Source: Notospermus geniculatus
Taxonomy: Eukaryota > Nemertea > Pilidiophora > Heteronemertea > Lineidae
Direction: 5' to 3'
DNA: 64,000 nucleotides
NCBI GenBank assembly: GCA_002633025.1
Contig: NMRB01000427.1
Coordinates: 224,459 to 288,458, forward strand
This document shows, one piece after another, positions 34,077 to 47,510 of the stretch. Every line of letters starts with the position of its first letter. The first letter of the stretch is position 1. The notes under the pieces were generated by a model, which ran no database searches, had not been told where the DNA came from, and saw only the letters and a program-made list of their open reading frames with translations. The position numbers and the translations under genes were made by a program.

Positions 34077-34615
34077 AATTTCTATTCTAAAACATCTCAA
34101 ACTAAAGCTAAACCATGAGAATTGGTGCGAATACAAGCCATTTATCACCCACGACCGTCCGGTTTCCCGGCCTTCTGGCACCGCGTTCAAAAATTTCATT
34201 TTCCGGCTCCGCGGATGACGCTACGTCGATGACGCGACGTCACTGTGTAACAACATGTACATCGTGCCTACATCGTGTACATCGGTGTGCAGCGCTAGGC
34301 CCAACAAGCTGCAGGAGCCGAAATGAGACAGCAGGGCGCTTTCTTCAACGGATTTTCCGCAGGATGTGTAGCTTATGATACAAAACATTCTTGGGATAGG
34401 TCAGTGAGTATAAATCTCGCCCATATTCTCTGCACCGCCTCTCTGAATGCTCGAAGCGAGAAACACATGGTCGGCGGTTAGAATCCACGTTTTAGTGCAA
34501 CCCAAGAAAACTCTGTACCAGTGTGTACCGTATCCCAAACACTCTGTGCAAAAAAACGGCCAATGCATTTTCCATTACAACATTGATTTCACAGTACACA
34601 GATGTTTTAGAATCA

Positions 34616-34746
34616 TTTATAAACCAGTTCTATCGTTAGAACCGTCTTAGGGCGGTTCCAAGTACAGGTGGTTGACCATACTTGGAACCGGCCTAAGACG
34701 GTTCTAACTAGGCTATAGAACCGCTTTAGGCCTATGAACACTACCC
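34616..34746. mobile_element. Foldback MITE, copy 3 (degenerate)
   Basis: Same inner arms as copies 1 and 2 (TTCTATCGTTAGAACCGTCT, GGCGGTTCCAAGTA and their reverse complements). The outer 15 bases are decayed and a CTAGGC insertion sits in the right arm. It is the oldest of the three. Confidence 0.7.
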
Positions 34747-34925
34747 GAAGTGCCTGTAACTTCCGGGAGTGCATTAGGCCTAACTATTGTCCATTTGTGG
34801 GCAACCAATTGTTCATTATCAGCCTGAACAGGATTTGCATACCCTTAAAGTTACTGGGGTTTTGTGAATAAGCCTCTAGGACGTTTGGCGTGAAGATGCA
34901 GGTTCAGGCAATTGTAGGCCTAATA

Positions 34926-35444
34926 CAGTCGAACCCCGTTTACAATGTTTTCACCCCTATAATGATAATGTTCACGTCCCCGATTTCCCCCAATTCATTT
35001 TCCATTTGCCAATTTTGCTTACAACAAACACCTTTACAACGTTAACTTCAACGACCAGATTTTCCCCACAAAATAGTGAAAATGCCTTCGTTACAATGAA
35101 CAGCGAGAAGCCAATTAATGCCGTGGCAGGCTTGCTTATGAACAATGTACAGCGTGGGATTCCCCTCCGTTGCTTAGCAATGCTATCGACTCAATACATT
35201 GTAGTACTCCCTGTGAATAGCTGGTGTAAAACTCGTGTAGACGCAGCGTGGTCCTGAGCACATGGTCAGAAAACAAGTCTGGTAAACGGAACCAAATCTC
35301 GCCGTCCAAGCCCAAATCACTTTCTAACGGGAGTGTCCCATGTTCTACATCATAGTTGGTGGCCATTTTATTGGAAATGGTTACAACAATATAACGTACA
35401 GATTCGTTATGTCCCTGGAGGTATGTTGTAACAAGGTTCTACTG
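34926..35444. mobile_element. Tc1/mariner-pogo-like MITE with TA duplication
   Basis: The left end CAGTCGAACCCCGTTTACAA and right end TTGTAACAAGGTTCTACTG are imperfect inverted repeats. TA flanks both ends (34924-34925, 35445-35446). Near the ends are internal ACAATG/AACGT-type repeats. No transposase frame is visible. Same type, but different family, as 11607-12535. Confidence 0.65.
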
Positions 35445-35810
35445 TATTGCATTGATGCTTTGAGGCTCCATCCAGATGACTGAATTCGGAGGACTAGAAA
35501 TTCAGGTCCAATCAAGGTGACTCTAGAATATTTGGAGTAGAAATCCATCTCACTCCGAGCACTTTATGTACTTGCAAATGTAGCAAGTCAACAAATGGTC
35601 CATTCTCAGGGGGAGGGGGCAGGGCAGGAACATCATCATGACACATGTGACACGTGCAGTGGAGGAGTCACTGCCAACTGATTTTTGGGACAGCCGGACA
35701 CCGCTCGAGATGGATGGTGCTGAACAGGGACAGGCAGCTCTCCAACATGGGTGGGGTGTGTCCTATGATTCACTGAACATTCTGTTGTGGATGAATGATA
35801 GATGAATGGA

Positions 35811-36091
35811 GCCTGATAGCCTAGTGGTTATCACGTCCGCTTAGCAAGCGGCAGGTCCCGGGTTCGAATCCAGCCCGGGCCATTTGGGATTTCATTCCCG
35901 ACTCTTCACGTCCGTCGCATGGGACAGTAAGCCGTGGTGCCTTGTACCTTGTGTCTTTGCAAGGGCAAGTAAAATACCCCATCCAAGTGAGGAACATGAG
36001 TAGCTTGTGATGGCCTCCTCCGTACTTACCAGGGCCAATAATGCTATAGCGTCGGCCCTGACGGAAAAATGAAATACAAATACAAATACAA
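35811..36091 (+). mobile_element. tRNA-derived SINE
   Basis: It begins with an RNA polymerase III internal promoter: A box TAGCCTAGTGG (35817-35827) and B box GGTTCGAATCC (35861-35871). Between them is an anticodon-like arm CCGC-TTAGCAA-GCGG (would be AGC, Ala). A ~190-bp body follows (CACGTCCGTCGCATGGGACA, then CCTTGTGTCTTTGCAAGGGC) and a tail of (AAATAC)n. The body resembles the conserved central domains of marine-animal SINEs, which is an inference from memory. The tRNA-like head cannot pair as a proper acceptor stem, so it is not a working tRNA gene. Confidence 0.75.
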
Positions 36092-38885
36092 TGATCATCC
36101 CACATTAGAACACATAAACAACAAAATGAAGAAGTCAAGAGGTCATGTAGGTTTAATTAAAATTTTATTATTTTTTGTTTAATGACACAGTTCTGTAATG
36201 CTTTTCATACTTTAATAACATTAATCTCAAGTTCAGATCGAATGTTTCATCTGCCTATACTGTACATGTTTCTGTTACCGTACATGAATGAATGAATGTT
36301 TCTCAATGAGTGTACATGTTACTTGGAATGTTTCACCTGTCGAAACTGTGCATGTATGTTTCTGTTAGGTATATCTGATGAATGTTTCTCAGTTGTGTTC
36401 ACAGGTGCATTCTGAGGCATTGTGAACTCGAAGGTACAAACAAGTTGGTAGTTCATGAAATTTTCATACTGTATACATGTTTTGTATTCGCTACAAACAA
36501 TATGGGCACAAATCTTCACTGGTTTTTATCCAAATCAATCATACATCCGGCTAAATATTACTTGCAAGTATGAGTATGGGTGCAACTTTAAAATCCAGAT
36601 GCAATCCACTTAACCTGTTTTTAAATGCTTATTTAAATCTTATTTCAAGTGCTGATCATGCTATATCAATCAACCATCTTTGGTGATACTCACAACACCC
36701 AAGAATTACTCATATGACTTTGACAGATTACATGATTGAATGGTGTTATCGAATATCTTAAGACTTTACTCTGATTCATTCTGAGATGTAATCTTTCAGA
36801 TTTATCATTGATAGGGCAAACCGAAATGGTGTCAGGGTCATGCTGCGAGCCGGATACCCAACCCTAACTCCCTTTACTTTTTTTTCCATTCAGCGGGAGG
36901 GGGAGGTACGATTTCCCAATGCTCTGACCAGCCAAGGTGTTTTCTCACCCCCCTGACAAAAAAATAATTTTTGAATCCAATTGACCAAATAATTATATTT
37001 ATCTGAATAGCATATTTACTTATTGTGCATACACTTATCAAACATTCTTGCCATTCTTCCCTGGGTAGGACATCACCTGAGGAAGCAAATCGTTAGTAAA
37101 CATACAATAGAACAACAATACGTCGTGCAGTGAAGAATGAAACGTCTGCTGTCAACAACAAGAAATTCACATTTTCGTTCCCACTAAATGAAATGACAAT
37201 GAAATTCAACTTGCCTTCAAAATGCCAAGGTCAAGAGAGGTATTCGTCGAACAAGATTTACATGGAGAATGAAATGCATGTAACTTGCCTTAAAGATTTA
37301 GTATTATATTATGTGAGCACTATATTAACACTGGCATGACTACTGTAGATCTGCTTCAATCTATTCTACTTTCCATTAACCGAATATGGAGAACATCAAA
37401 GTGATTTGATTAGCAAAGGCTACCGTATGTGGTGACCACAGGTCATTCATAGCTGCCTATCAATGACTGCAATGAACAGAATTATGGATAAGAACAACTA
37501 CATGTACATGCATTTCATGACTTTTGTCAAATAACTATCATTATCACAGAGATAACAATAACTATCAGTTATCAATATAGTTACGGTATCAGTTAATCAT
37601 CTTACTGACAGGCATGCAGTGTGCATGTATTAGAATTTACCTAATTATTATTACATTACATAAGTTCTATCAAGGTTCTGTGAAGAGCTGATAACATTAT
37701 TACCCTAAACTGGTCAACTGATGCTAGTCTTAATTAGCCAGATATCTAGGAAATTACTTTTAAGATTACTGTTGTGTAGATTGTTCTTTAGAACTTAACC
37801 TAGTTTAATCTAGAAGTAGCAGTATACTAGTGTTGGTAGTACACTATTGGAATCTCAACTCCATAACTCACTTTCCATTTCTTTATGCCAGTTGTTCACC
37901 ACTCTTGGTGTGTCTTATTTCGGTGATACAATACAATGAATGTTGACTTACTTGTATTATACAGTTCAAGTTTCAAGTGTGTAGGCTGCAGGCAGCATGT
38001 TAAAACAAGTTCTTAAATAATGGGTTTCTTTGGCTTAAACCATGTTAGCAGCAAAATTTGATCTCACTTCAGAAGCATTCCTCACCACCAGTTACTCAAT
38101 CCACCAGTAGCTCACAGGAATCTCCGAGGTGATGCAACTATGTTTTCCATATAAGAAATGCATTTTCATAATATGGCACTGTTTCAGCAACTATTATCAC
38201 GTTTTTTATGCAATCACTGACAAAATATCATAGCTCATTTGTTACATCATATGCAAAGAATATGTTACATCATATGCATACAATCTACACATGTCTCACT
38301 CTGGAACTGAAAGCAATGTTTAGTTGAACACAATATTGAATTTTTCATTAAGAACACTGTTAAGTCAATCACGTCAATGAGAATCCATTCTATACATTTT
38401 CTCCAAAATATCACATCACAAGATTAGAAAGTACATTTAATTTTTGATTAGATAAATCATTAAAAAAAAGAAAGATTGCTATCACAGAATAGATTAGTGA
38501 ATAGAAGATAAATCGTCATAAGAAAATATTTTTATCACAGACTGGAAAACAGCAATAATCATAATCATCACAGAAAAAAGTCTATTTCTTTTGATCACAG
38601 AATGGAATGCACTGTCATGCAATTATCACAGACGATTTTCAACTGAATGTCTATTCCCAGCAACTTCATCAAATGTAGAAAACTGAGCCCCCATTCCACC
38701 CAGTCGCCATCAGCTACTCAATCCACCAACTTAGACCAGATCAAATGGGAAACTCAGATTCTACATTTGAGAGTGCTCATCCACCGATTGGACACCATCA
38801 GAATCCTATTCCCAACTGCAGACCTTGGAAGATCCCCGTATTTGGACGAAAAACCACCACCATCTCCTCGTCAATGCCCAGCTGT
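36092..38885. other. AT-rich intergenic DNA, nothing recognised
   Basis: No exon, RNA gene or inverted-repeat element could be supported. The stretch has AATGTTTC/TGTACATG microsatellite-like words near 36240-36370 and a G-rich patch GGGAGGGGGAGG near 36895. Bases 38450-38640 repeat the word ATCACAGA several times. Confidence 0.4.
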
Positions 38886-38889
38886 AATC

Positions 38890-39197
38890 CTACGTCCCGC
38901 AGCATCCCGCAACGACTCCCTCAATTCCCCAGCGACGAACTGCCGATCCTATCCCTACTTGAGCTCGAATCTTGGAAGAGCCGATCCTACTGAAACTTGT
39001 ATCCCCTACTCGAACACGAAATCTTGGAATCAATGCGCCCCTGACGGCTGATCCTACTTGAACACGGAACCCAACTTCTACTTGAATTCTTGAAACGAAT
39101 GCACCCCGATTCCTACATATTAGGCAACACTGGGAACCATACAATAATGGAAACCAAGGGAGAACGAACACCACCAGCCATCTACCAATTATTCTGA
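38890..39197 (-). other. Open stretch with internal repeats after a strong 3' splice site
   Basis: On the minus strand a good acceptor (CCATTTCTTTCAG, ending about 39198) opens about 100 codons. The translation contains a repeated basic/valine pattern (FRVQVGSAVRG, FRVRVGDTSFS, IRAQVGIGSAVRR), which reflects a DNA repeat with TAGGATCGG/GATCAGC words. A G-rich tract (GTGGGTGGGG) sits just before the acceptor, as in the array that follows. No family was recognised. Confidence 0.25.
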
Positions 39198-42100
39198 AAG
39201 AAATGGAAGAATCCCCACCCACACAAACCCCACATTTTTGGCAAAGCCAGTCAACATTCGGTTATTTACAACTGTACAATGGTTGTCATAAGTTAGTGTA
39301 CTGCAGCATTAAATTGCCATGAACAATTAGAGAATGTATTATTGGACAAGAATAAAGTTTATATGTGATAAACGGAACATTTTTAGAATTTAGTGTAGGT
39401 ATATGAATAGCAGTGAAATCCAACTGCAAGGTAAGAAATAAAGAGGTTACCAAATTAATGGATACGTTCTTGTCAACATGACGTGCGACATCTGGGCATC
39501 ACTTCATCAGAAGGCAAGAAGCTGGATACAGAAAAGCATCAGCTGGGACGACCATGCAATGCAGGAACCATCTTCATAAACACCAGTTCTCCAACCAAAC
39601 ACCAGAAGAGAAGGATTCACTCTGTATTCTTTTGCGTTTTGAGGGGCGGCGGTTTTATAGCAGACGATATCCCAGGGCAAGCGGCCGGTGCAGTATGGTA
39701 AACATGTATTACTTCGCAGTCTTCCAGGGCACAAGTAGCAATGGTTTGCCTGCAATGAACTTATTAGTACCCACCCAAAGACCACATGGCCAAAGTTTAC
39801 CCATCAACAAATTTATTTGATAATGATTAAGATCAGACAACCTACAATAAATATTCAGCTATTATAATATTGTTTGAAACGAGATATTTTAAATTTCAAC
39901 AGCACTCAAGATGTCGCACAACATGGAAAATATGCACCTATGCAAAAAACAAGCTTATACATGGTAATTATTACTATGTACAGTACCTGTCTTTCTGAAT
40001 ATGAAAGAATACGATTTAATTGAAGTCAATATTACGGTACTGGAAGACATCATAGCTGACAACGGGGATGGAATGCATCACTGCAGGGGAATGTAGGGAA
40101 CGCAACGTGGACCTAGACAGCAACTGTTAACGGCGCAGCATCATGAACTTCATACTTCCGCACTTGATTCATTTTCGAAATTTTTTTTCCTGAACATCTG
40201 AAACCTGGAAGAAGAGACATCATCCCCCCTCCCCCCAATGCAACAACAGTGCCTTTTTTGAATTCTAAAAACTGAGGTCCTTAATGCGAGAAGAAAATGC
40301 ACAAAAAAATTGAAAGTGAATATACCAGAACATGCATCAATACCATTTCCTGTGGTGGTGACTTGTATGTGTGCTCAATAGGACTTGAAGGATCTTGGGC
40401 GCTTTTTTGCTGCTTGACTAGGTAGTGACATCTTGAAGGACAGGCATTTCAAAACGGTATGTCGGTGTGCGAGTTGTTGGAATATCAAGAAGGGATCATA
40501 GCAGTGAAGACAAATCCAAGGTATCATCACCCTTGCGCTCTTCATCCACCTAATTTTTACCTGTAATCAAGTGGAGAATGACCCCTCCCCAATGGACCAT
40601 GCTATCTTTAAGACTTCATGATATCAAAGACAAAATGTCGAGTGTGATATTGATCGTGGAAGTAAAAGTACTAAACACAGTATATATTTGTAAGTGCAAC
40701 ATTGTTACCGGTATAGGAATCAAGGAACAGTTGTGGGAAAAATATCAGATACCGTTCATTCAGTGGACTCGCAGGAGTTCTGTTAGGCTTTTTTGAAATG
40801 AGGCTGTCATCAGGCATCGTTCCAGAAGTTGAGGATTGACTGAAGTTATGTTATTTGGCTTTTGAATGGCGCTTGAAATGATGTTATCAGGGTGAACTAT
40901 CCAATGGAAACCATGACGGCTGCGAATTCAGTGGAGGGGCTTGTTCAGGCGACTTTTTTCCGGTGGGGCGCTTGAAAATTCATCGCATTGAAACACCGGC
41001 AACAGCAAATGCAACACGCTTGGGGAACAACCATCGTTCTTGCTTGGAAAATGACCATCTATCTTGAGATGCTACCACGCGAAGTCTTGTACCTGATGCA
41101 AAAACCTGCAAGGAACTAAGATTGAATGACCCCCTCCCCTCCCTACAGCCAGAACAGGTGCTACCCTTGCAATCTGTCATTTAGCTAAGTGAGCCAACAA
41201 GGCTAATTTAGTTTGTAACACACCGATCGGTAATCCCCTTTCAACAAATGACAAAAATTTTGACATCACACATGTACAAAATTGAAGATGAAAACCTGTA
41301 ACATCAATACCTTTTTTCAATGAATTAAATCCTTAATTGTTTGGGTTTGTGGCTTTGAAGACGGAGGCCTTGATTCTTTCTCAGTTGGGAAACTTGACAT
41401 CAATTTATCAGGAGTTGGGATAGGATTGAGCCTTTGGATACCAAGAAGTCTTAGGTACCATCACTTTTTGCTGTGTTCATCTCCCTAATTACCTGTAATC
41501 AAGTGAAGAATGACCCCTCCCCATTGGACCATACTGAATGATTGTCTTTTTATGACTTTATTGTGAATTCCCATGACAGAATGTGTTATATCAATTTCAT
41601 GAAGTAGGTTATTATTATTAGAAATTGTGAATAGAGAAATGGTTCAAATGGGAAAAAATACCAATGAAAATCCAGACATCAATCAATTCATCTTGGGTGC
41701 TTGTGATGATGGGAACATATACCGGTAGGTTTAGTTCAGGCAACTTTTCCAATTCGGCGCTTGTAAAATCATTTGATACCAGCAGCAATATTGCAACACA
41801 CTTGGAAATTTATCTTGATACCTTGGTCTTGTACCTGATGCAAAAAACCTGCAAGGAACTAAGAATGACCCCCCCCCCAAACTTGACCAGAATACATGTA
41901 CCTAGGTGCCAATAAATAAACTTTCTTTGATCATTTAGCTGTGCAAACCAACAAGACTTATTAGATAAGTAACACAACAATCCGCTACTGTGCTTGACAA
42001 GTGAAATAGAGAAAAATAATACCAATTTATTAGGATCCACAAAGTTTCTTTGCCAGAGTCACAGGTGATCGATCAATCGGATGGCTCAGAGTCAAACCTC

Positions 42101-44232
42101 TTTAGGTCTTTAGGCATGGAGTGGGAACCAAGGGATCAACGGCCGAATACGCCAACTGAGTGAATGCGATCACAAGGATAGCGAACACGTATGAAAAGTG
42201 GATGCATCCTGAATGGGTTGCTGCTGTTGCCAAGTTAGGCACTTCCTGTAGAATGACCACCTGCAAGCAATTGTAAAGTGACCCCACATCCCCTTCCCTT
42301 GTGATACATTTTAAAGAACTTCACATAATCATTACAATGAAGGATAGAAAATGCATTATATTCAGGAGTAATCTGAATCATCTTGATCTTAAGGAAAAAA
42401 GAAATGAATGACAAGATAAAATAGATTATAGTACCGGTTTGTATGGTGGAGATCACACCTTGAATACAGATTCCTTGCAATTCACATCAACTTGCCACTG
42501 GGCAGCAAAGTCCAGGGTGTAGTGTCGACGGGTATTCAAAACAGGAATGATGGTTAACTCCTGACCATCCACGGACATCACTAGGAACTGCTCTTCACTT
42601 CCGAGGCACTTCATGATGCAGGAATTGGTTGAGCAGACTTGACTTGACAGATGAACCAGTAACAGTAAGCCATTGCCGTATGACATAGACAGTGGGAGTT
42701 GTGCAATAATCGGACCAATGTTCCAAAGTGACAATCTGCAAGGAATAGTGAAAAGTTTGCCCCTCCCCACAATGCCCAACATATCCAAGGGTTAAAATAT
42801 TTGAAATCTGCCTTTTCCCCAAAAAACACTCATTTGTTCCTCTGAATAACACTAAACAGTCTTCCAACAAAGAAAATCCTTGCATAAGTGGCGAATAGCA
42901 TTTAAGATTTGCCCAAGATGTGGGAAAATTCATTACTGCTCCAAAATCTGAATGCACTTTTTTCCTCTGAATAATCACCAAGAAACACGATAAAATAATA
43001 CAAAACTCAAAAATATCAAGGAAGTTATAAATTATACCACTCCAAAAGATGAATCACCCGTTGAAAATGAATCACAACCAAGATGTTGAACACCAGGCAA
43101 AACTTGCATTCTTCAACTGTGGGCTGTTGGTCTCATGGGATGACTGTGAATCACAAGCAACTACTGCATTCACTCTTTTTCTGATCCACTGCATCACAAA
43201 TCGCTCCATTCCATTAGAAATTAGACTACCGTACATGAATGGACCTGCAAAAAACTAACATATTCCCTTGCCCTCCACAAACTCGGCAGAACTGCCAATC
43301 CTCAAGATCCTTCCATTTCCAACTTCAACTTGTACTAGGAAGACCCACTTTCAAGTTAGAGGCGCACTTCATGCATACAAATCACGCCCAGAATCACTGA
43401 CAGCACAATTTCAAATTCTACTATGGAAAATATGCAGAAAAAAAATACTGATGTACGATGGCATTACCCCGTAGCCTATGTCCAATACAGACTTGGATTC
43501 AGTAGTGTAGAAATACTTGACACATCAACATCTAGGGACTTGATTCCTGGCTTGCTGATATCTATTCAGAAATTCCAACTTTATTGTGAAGCTTTTTTGT
43601 CCAACTGTGATCATTCATGATGGAGGTACCTGCACTTGAATCTGCAAGAAATGGACAGTGAACTGCCCCACCCACCCAGATTGCACAAAATTTAAAGTAC
43701 ACATCCACTCAAACATGTCAAAAGTTGCAACTGTAGGCTATTTAAAATAATATCAGTTTTTTTGTACTTATTTCAATCATAAAATTTATATTATTACTAT
43801 TATGGTAGTGTCTGTAATAAGAAAAGATCATTGATGTCTACTATTTTAACATAGTCTTGTACTAAAAGAAAGAAAATACCATTTCAAATGAACACTTTGT
43901 CCAATTCATCATGTCTCGTTTTCTGTGCCGACAGGCATCACTGATGGATCTTGGGATTTCGAAAGGATTCTTGAACTTGGGAGATATCTTCATCCACAAA
44001 CGATTTCATCCTTTTAAGTTGTCCTGTAGCGTAATGAAGTAATAATGACCCCCCCCCCACCCCCTCGTACAACTCATGAATGAAACAATGCGGCCCAACA
44101 CAAATCTAGTTGGTTATTTAGGTTGTCAGTAATATATACAAGCATCGTTTCAAAGCTGTTGACAAGGAATGGCTTGAGTGCAATACAACCATGTGCAGTA
44201 GTTTTTACATCAAAAGGCACATCACAGAATAC

Positions 44233-44398
44233 CTGTGGGACATCAATCCATGGGCACAACCATTAACTTGGTATTGCGGCACGGCTCGTTTGCCATCAAG
44301 AATAGCGAGCAACAGGACATCAGCATCATAAGTGGACAATAGAATACTGTAGGTCTTGACTTTGGAAAGCGGACAAACGGACATCAACTTCTCATACA
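44233..44398 (-). other. Exon-like segment, minus strand
   Basis: Bounded by a 3' splice site (CATGTACAG) and a GT donor (CACAG/GTATTC), 166 nt, open in one frame. The translation runs YEKLMSVCPLSKVKTYSI, then LLSTYDADVLLLAILDGKRA. It reads like protein and lies inside the array region, so it may belong to the same minus-strand transcript. No family was recognised. Confidence 0.25.
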
Positions 44399-47180
44399 CT
44401 GTACATGCAGATCAACTCGGCCACATCAGAGATCCAGGGAACCAAGCATCGTGTCAGACTCGCTCCACGCAGCAATAAGCTGTACTTTCACCATTAAGCA
44501 GTTCTTCACTTGACGTTAACATCCACGTGGATAAACCCAAGCGGTGGTGAGTGGGCTGGGGGTTACGACTAGACCTAAGCAAAGCAAGAGAGCATGCCAA
44601 CAAAACGTGGAATCCAAGAGTGCCTATCTACCAATCTGTACAAGTTACAATCTTGTCATTTCATTTCACCATTTTTTTGTAATGTACTGAAAAATAGGTT
44701 TCTCTCCAATCTTAACAATGCTTTAAAACCACCTGTAAAATTGGCACTATTTACACCGAAGAATTGTCAAATATGATTGCAAAAATAATGCACACATTAC
44801 AATGTTTTCAGCACATGCTTTAGAACAAGGTAATACCTTACCATACCTACTCATTGCCATACACCACCTCCCAGAATTTGTCTGAACGACTGTTACCAGG
44901 TGACAAGAATTACGGGGATATCTAGCTGTGGCTGTCACAACATGCACATCATGACACAAGCGTTCACTTTTAGAAGACCATTCACTTTATGAATTAGTGT
45001 TTGATATTGTCCCTATAAAGATTGGTGAAAGAAGAGACCCAACACAACGGTGACATTACAAGGTCAAATTAAGGAAATATGGCACAAGAAATACAATCAT
45101 GTAAATCATGTAACTGATGCAATTCCTTCGGAGTGCTTCTCACATATTCCACTAAAAGTGTGGATCTGAACTTCGAAAGGGTGAATGATAACATACCAAC
45201 CAAGAACCAACCTGTTCACAGTCCTCCACTTTCAAAGCCTGAACATATTTCATAGAACCCACATCTCTGACAGAACTTTCCTGTAATTGCAGCATTCATT
45301 CAACCACAGGTAAAAATAACGTAGGAAAATTTCCTTACTTGAATCCTGGCTAGCACACTAGTGACCATGTCACTGTCATGTTCTTTGCTATTCCACCAAG
45401 ATACTCACTTGAGCCTTGAGGAGCAACTATGAACCAAGTTCGAAATAAATGTGACAGAAAAATGTTACCTGCAGTGGTCCAACCCTGGACTATGAAGTTA
45501 TGTTACAGTGGCAAACAAGTTGTAAACATTTGCTAACCAACATTAACCTTACACAGACCGAGATAATTGACCGTTTATGCTGCATCGAAGGCAGAAACAG
45601 ACAAAATACAGCAAATGAAACCAAGAAATACTTGCAATGACCATTATACTTGTCATGACTGTTCATTCCACTTTGTCTTGTTAAATTTCTTCCAACTTCA
45701 TCATCCTGGATCAATGAGAGTTAACACAACATAGCAAAAACACAGCAGGATTAAGAGGTGCCATGAATTCCCCACATACATGGATGACATACAAAAGTGT
45801 CTTTTCCCAATTACAATACTGTACAATGCGAGTTTTCTTGAGTAGCTTCAGGTTAATGAGTTAAACATAATTATTAGTGATAATTCAGGTGAACACAATG
45901 GAAGTAAAATCTATAAAATATAGTGAAGAATACTTCTACCACCATGAAGTGAATGTACCATACAGTACAAGGCCCAGCTAAATCACAGCAATGCAGGTTG
46001 GGTTTTTCGAGCCAATGGAGGGCTTCCAGCACCTGTCAAAAGACGGATGAAAAGCATGGCATGTTGATGTTATCATGGTTGTCTGTGGAAAATCTATCAC
46101 ACAGCATGCACCAAGCATATGCAAAGAAGTCTCCACATAAAATATCAAGCTTACTCAAGCAGGTACAGCTTTGAAATGTTTAGCTGGCACACTTTATTTA
46201 CAGGCAAAATGAACCTTATTTATCAAAACATAAACCCAGTGCTTTTCATATCATAGGCAATAGTAAATAGCTTTTTTGGTGAGCAACTTACAGAAGAATA
46301 TAAAAGTTTTCATACTGATACTCTGCACAAAATTACCTGAACCGAGTGCCTCTTCAGCAGAAGAATGTCACATTCACACAAACAGCTCACTTGAAACAGT
46401 TGCCCCATGTGGACGAGACTATTACAGGAATGCAGACCAGTCTGTCTACCTAGCAGGAGAGTGTTAACAAAACAGGCATGCACACTAAACGGGCACCAAT
46501 TAGGTAATAAATAATAACACGTTAAAAAATAATTCCCAAGGAACAATAATAGTCAATGCACGGAAAATTTGCAAATAACGAATCGAACCATGAAAGCTGA
46601 CTGTGCAAGGAAAGATCATTTTTGAAGTGACACGAATTCATCAGAAAACTTACTTGGAACTCCAACCAACTGTAAATGGATCTACCAAGGTTACAACCTC
46701 ACTAAGTAACAAGACAAGTACGAAAACAAAATAGCTATCTCGGTTGTGCACGTTTACAACAGTGCTGTCGACAAAGGTAATGTTAATCAGCAAATGTATA
46801 CACCTGACGCAATTTACAAAAGGTACTTATTTACTGTAGCTGTCATCAAACAGCAGAATAGCCATCAAAAGATACCTGGAACAACATTGGAAAAAACAAA
46901 ATCAACAAATTGTGGACCGAAGTCCACTTTACGGTCAACACATAACTCATAATTGCTTAACTGATTATCACTCTAAACAGAATTAAGTCTAACTGACACC
47001 AATGTATTCATTTGAAGAGCACCACACGGCACGATTTATTCATTTCAAAAAATAGACGGATATTTGTGTACACAAAACTTATTCAAATAACGACTAAATT
47101 GTCCTGAGTCCTTTACTTTTTTGTATGAGGTGAGGTCAGTGAATAATTTGAATCCGAATACCACTTAATACAATGAAAAA

Positions 47181-47375
47181 TTATTTAGTTTTCCCAAGAC
47201 TTTGTGCTGAGAGATCAGAGGACATGTAAGAAGGAGCATCAATTGCCAGAAACAATGCTGTACAGGTACTTGCCAAAAAAACCAACCAAAAAGAGATCCT
47301 TTGAACCATCTCACCAACAGGTAATGCCTTGAAGCACATTGACCAGCAATGACCTGAGGAGATCAACAGGATCAT
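47181..47375 (-). other. Candidate terminal exon encoding a membrane segment
   Basis: After a CTTTCAG acceptor the frame is open for 64 codons, starting MILLISSGHCW. It includes a strongly hydrophobic stretch (RISFWLVFLASTCTALFLAI) and ends SLGKTK before TAA. The G-rich tract (GGGGTGGGTGGGG) lies 25-40 nt upstream, as in the other blocks. Confidence 0.3.
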
Positions 47376-47510
47376 CTGAAAGGTGGAACAGATTAAGTTA
47401 CATGTCCCCACCCACCCCAAAAGGTGAATTTTGAGAATTTCACAACCACCAATTGACTGGCCTGCAGCTTTTTTCCATGCTTCAAATTTTCATTCAGAAA
47501 AGGGGTTGCA

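Larger units (their letters stand above)
33199..36140. other. Downstream of DHX57: transposon cluster, no gene
   Basis: After the DHX57 stop there are, in order, a foldback MITE, a second palindromic element, another copy of the first family, a TA-flanked inverted-repeat element and a SINE (all listed separately). No exon of a known protein was seen. No canonical AATAAA was noticed in the first few hundred bases after the DHX57 stop. Confidence 0.5.

Noticed and set aside
35811-35884. Functional tRNA-Ala(AGC)
   Set aside because: A and B boxes and an anticodon-like arm exist, but the acceptor stem ends do not pair, the T stem has mismatches and a SINE body with (AAATAC)n tail follows.
38647-39051. 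134-codon plus-strand open frame
   Set aside because: Proline/serine-rich translation from a C-rich repeat, no splice context, no recognised family. The opposite strand explains the openness at least as well.
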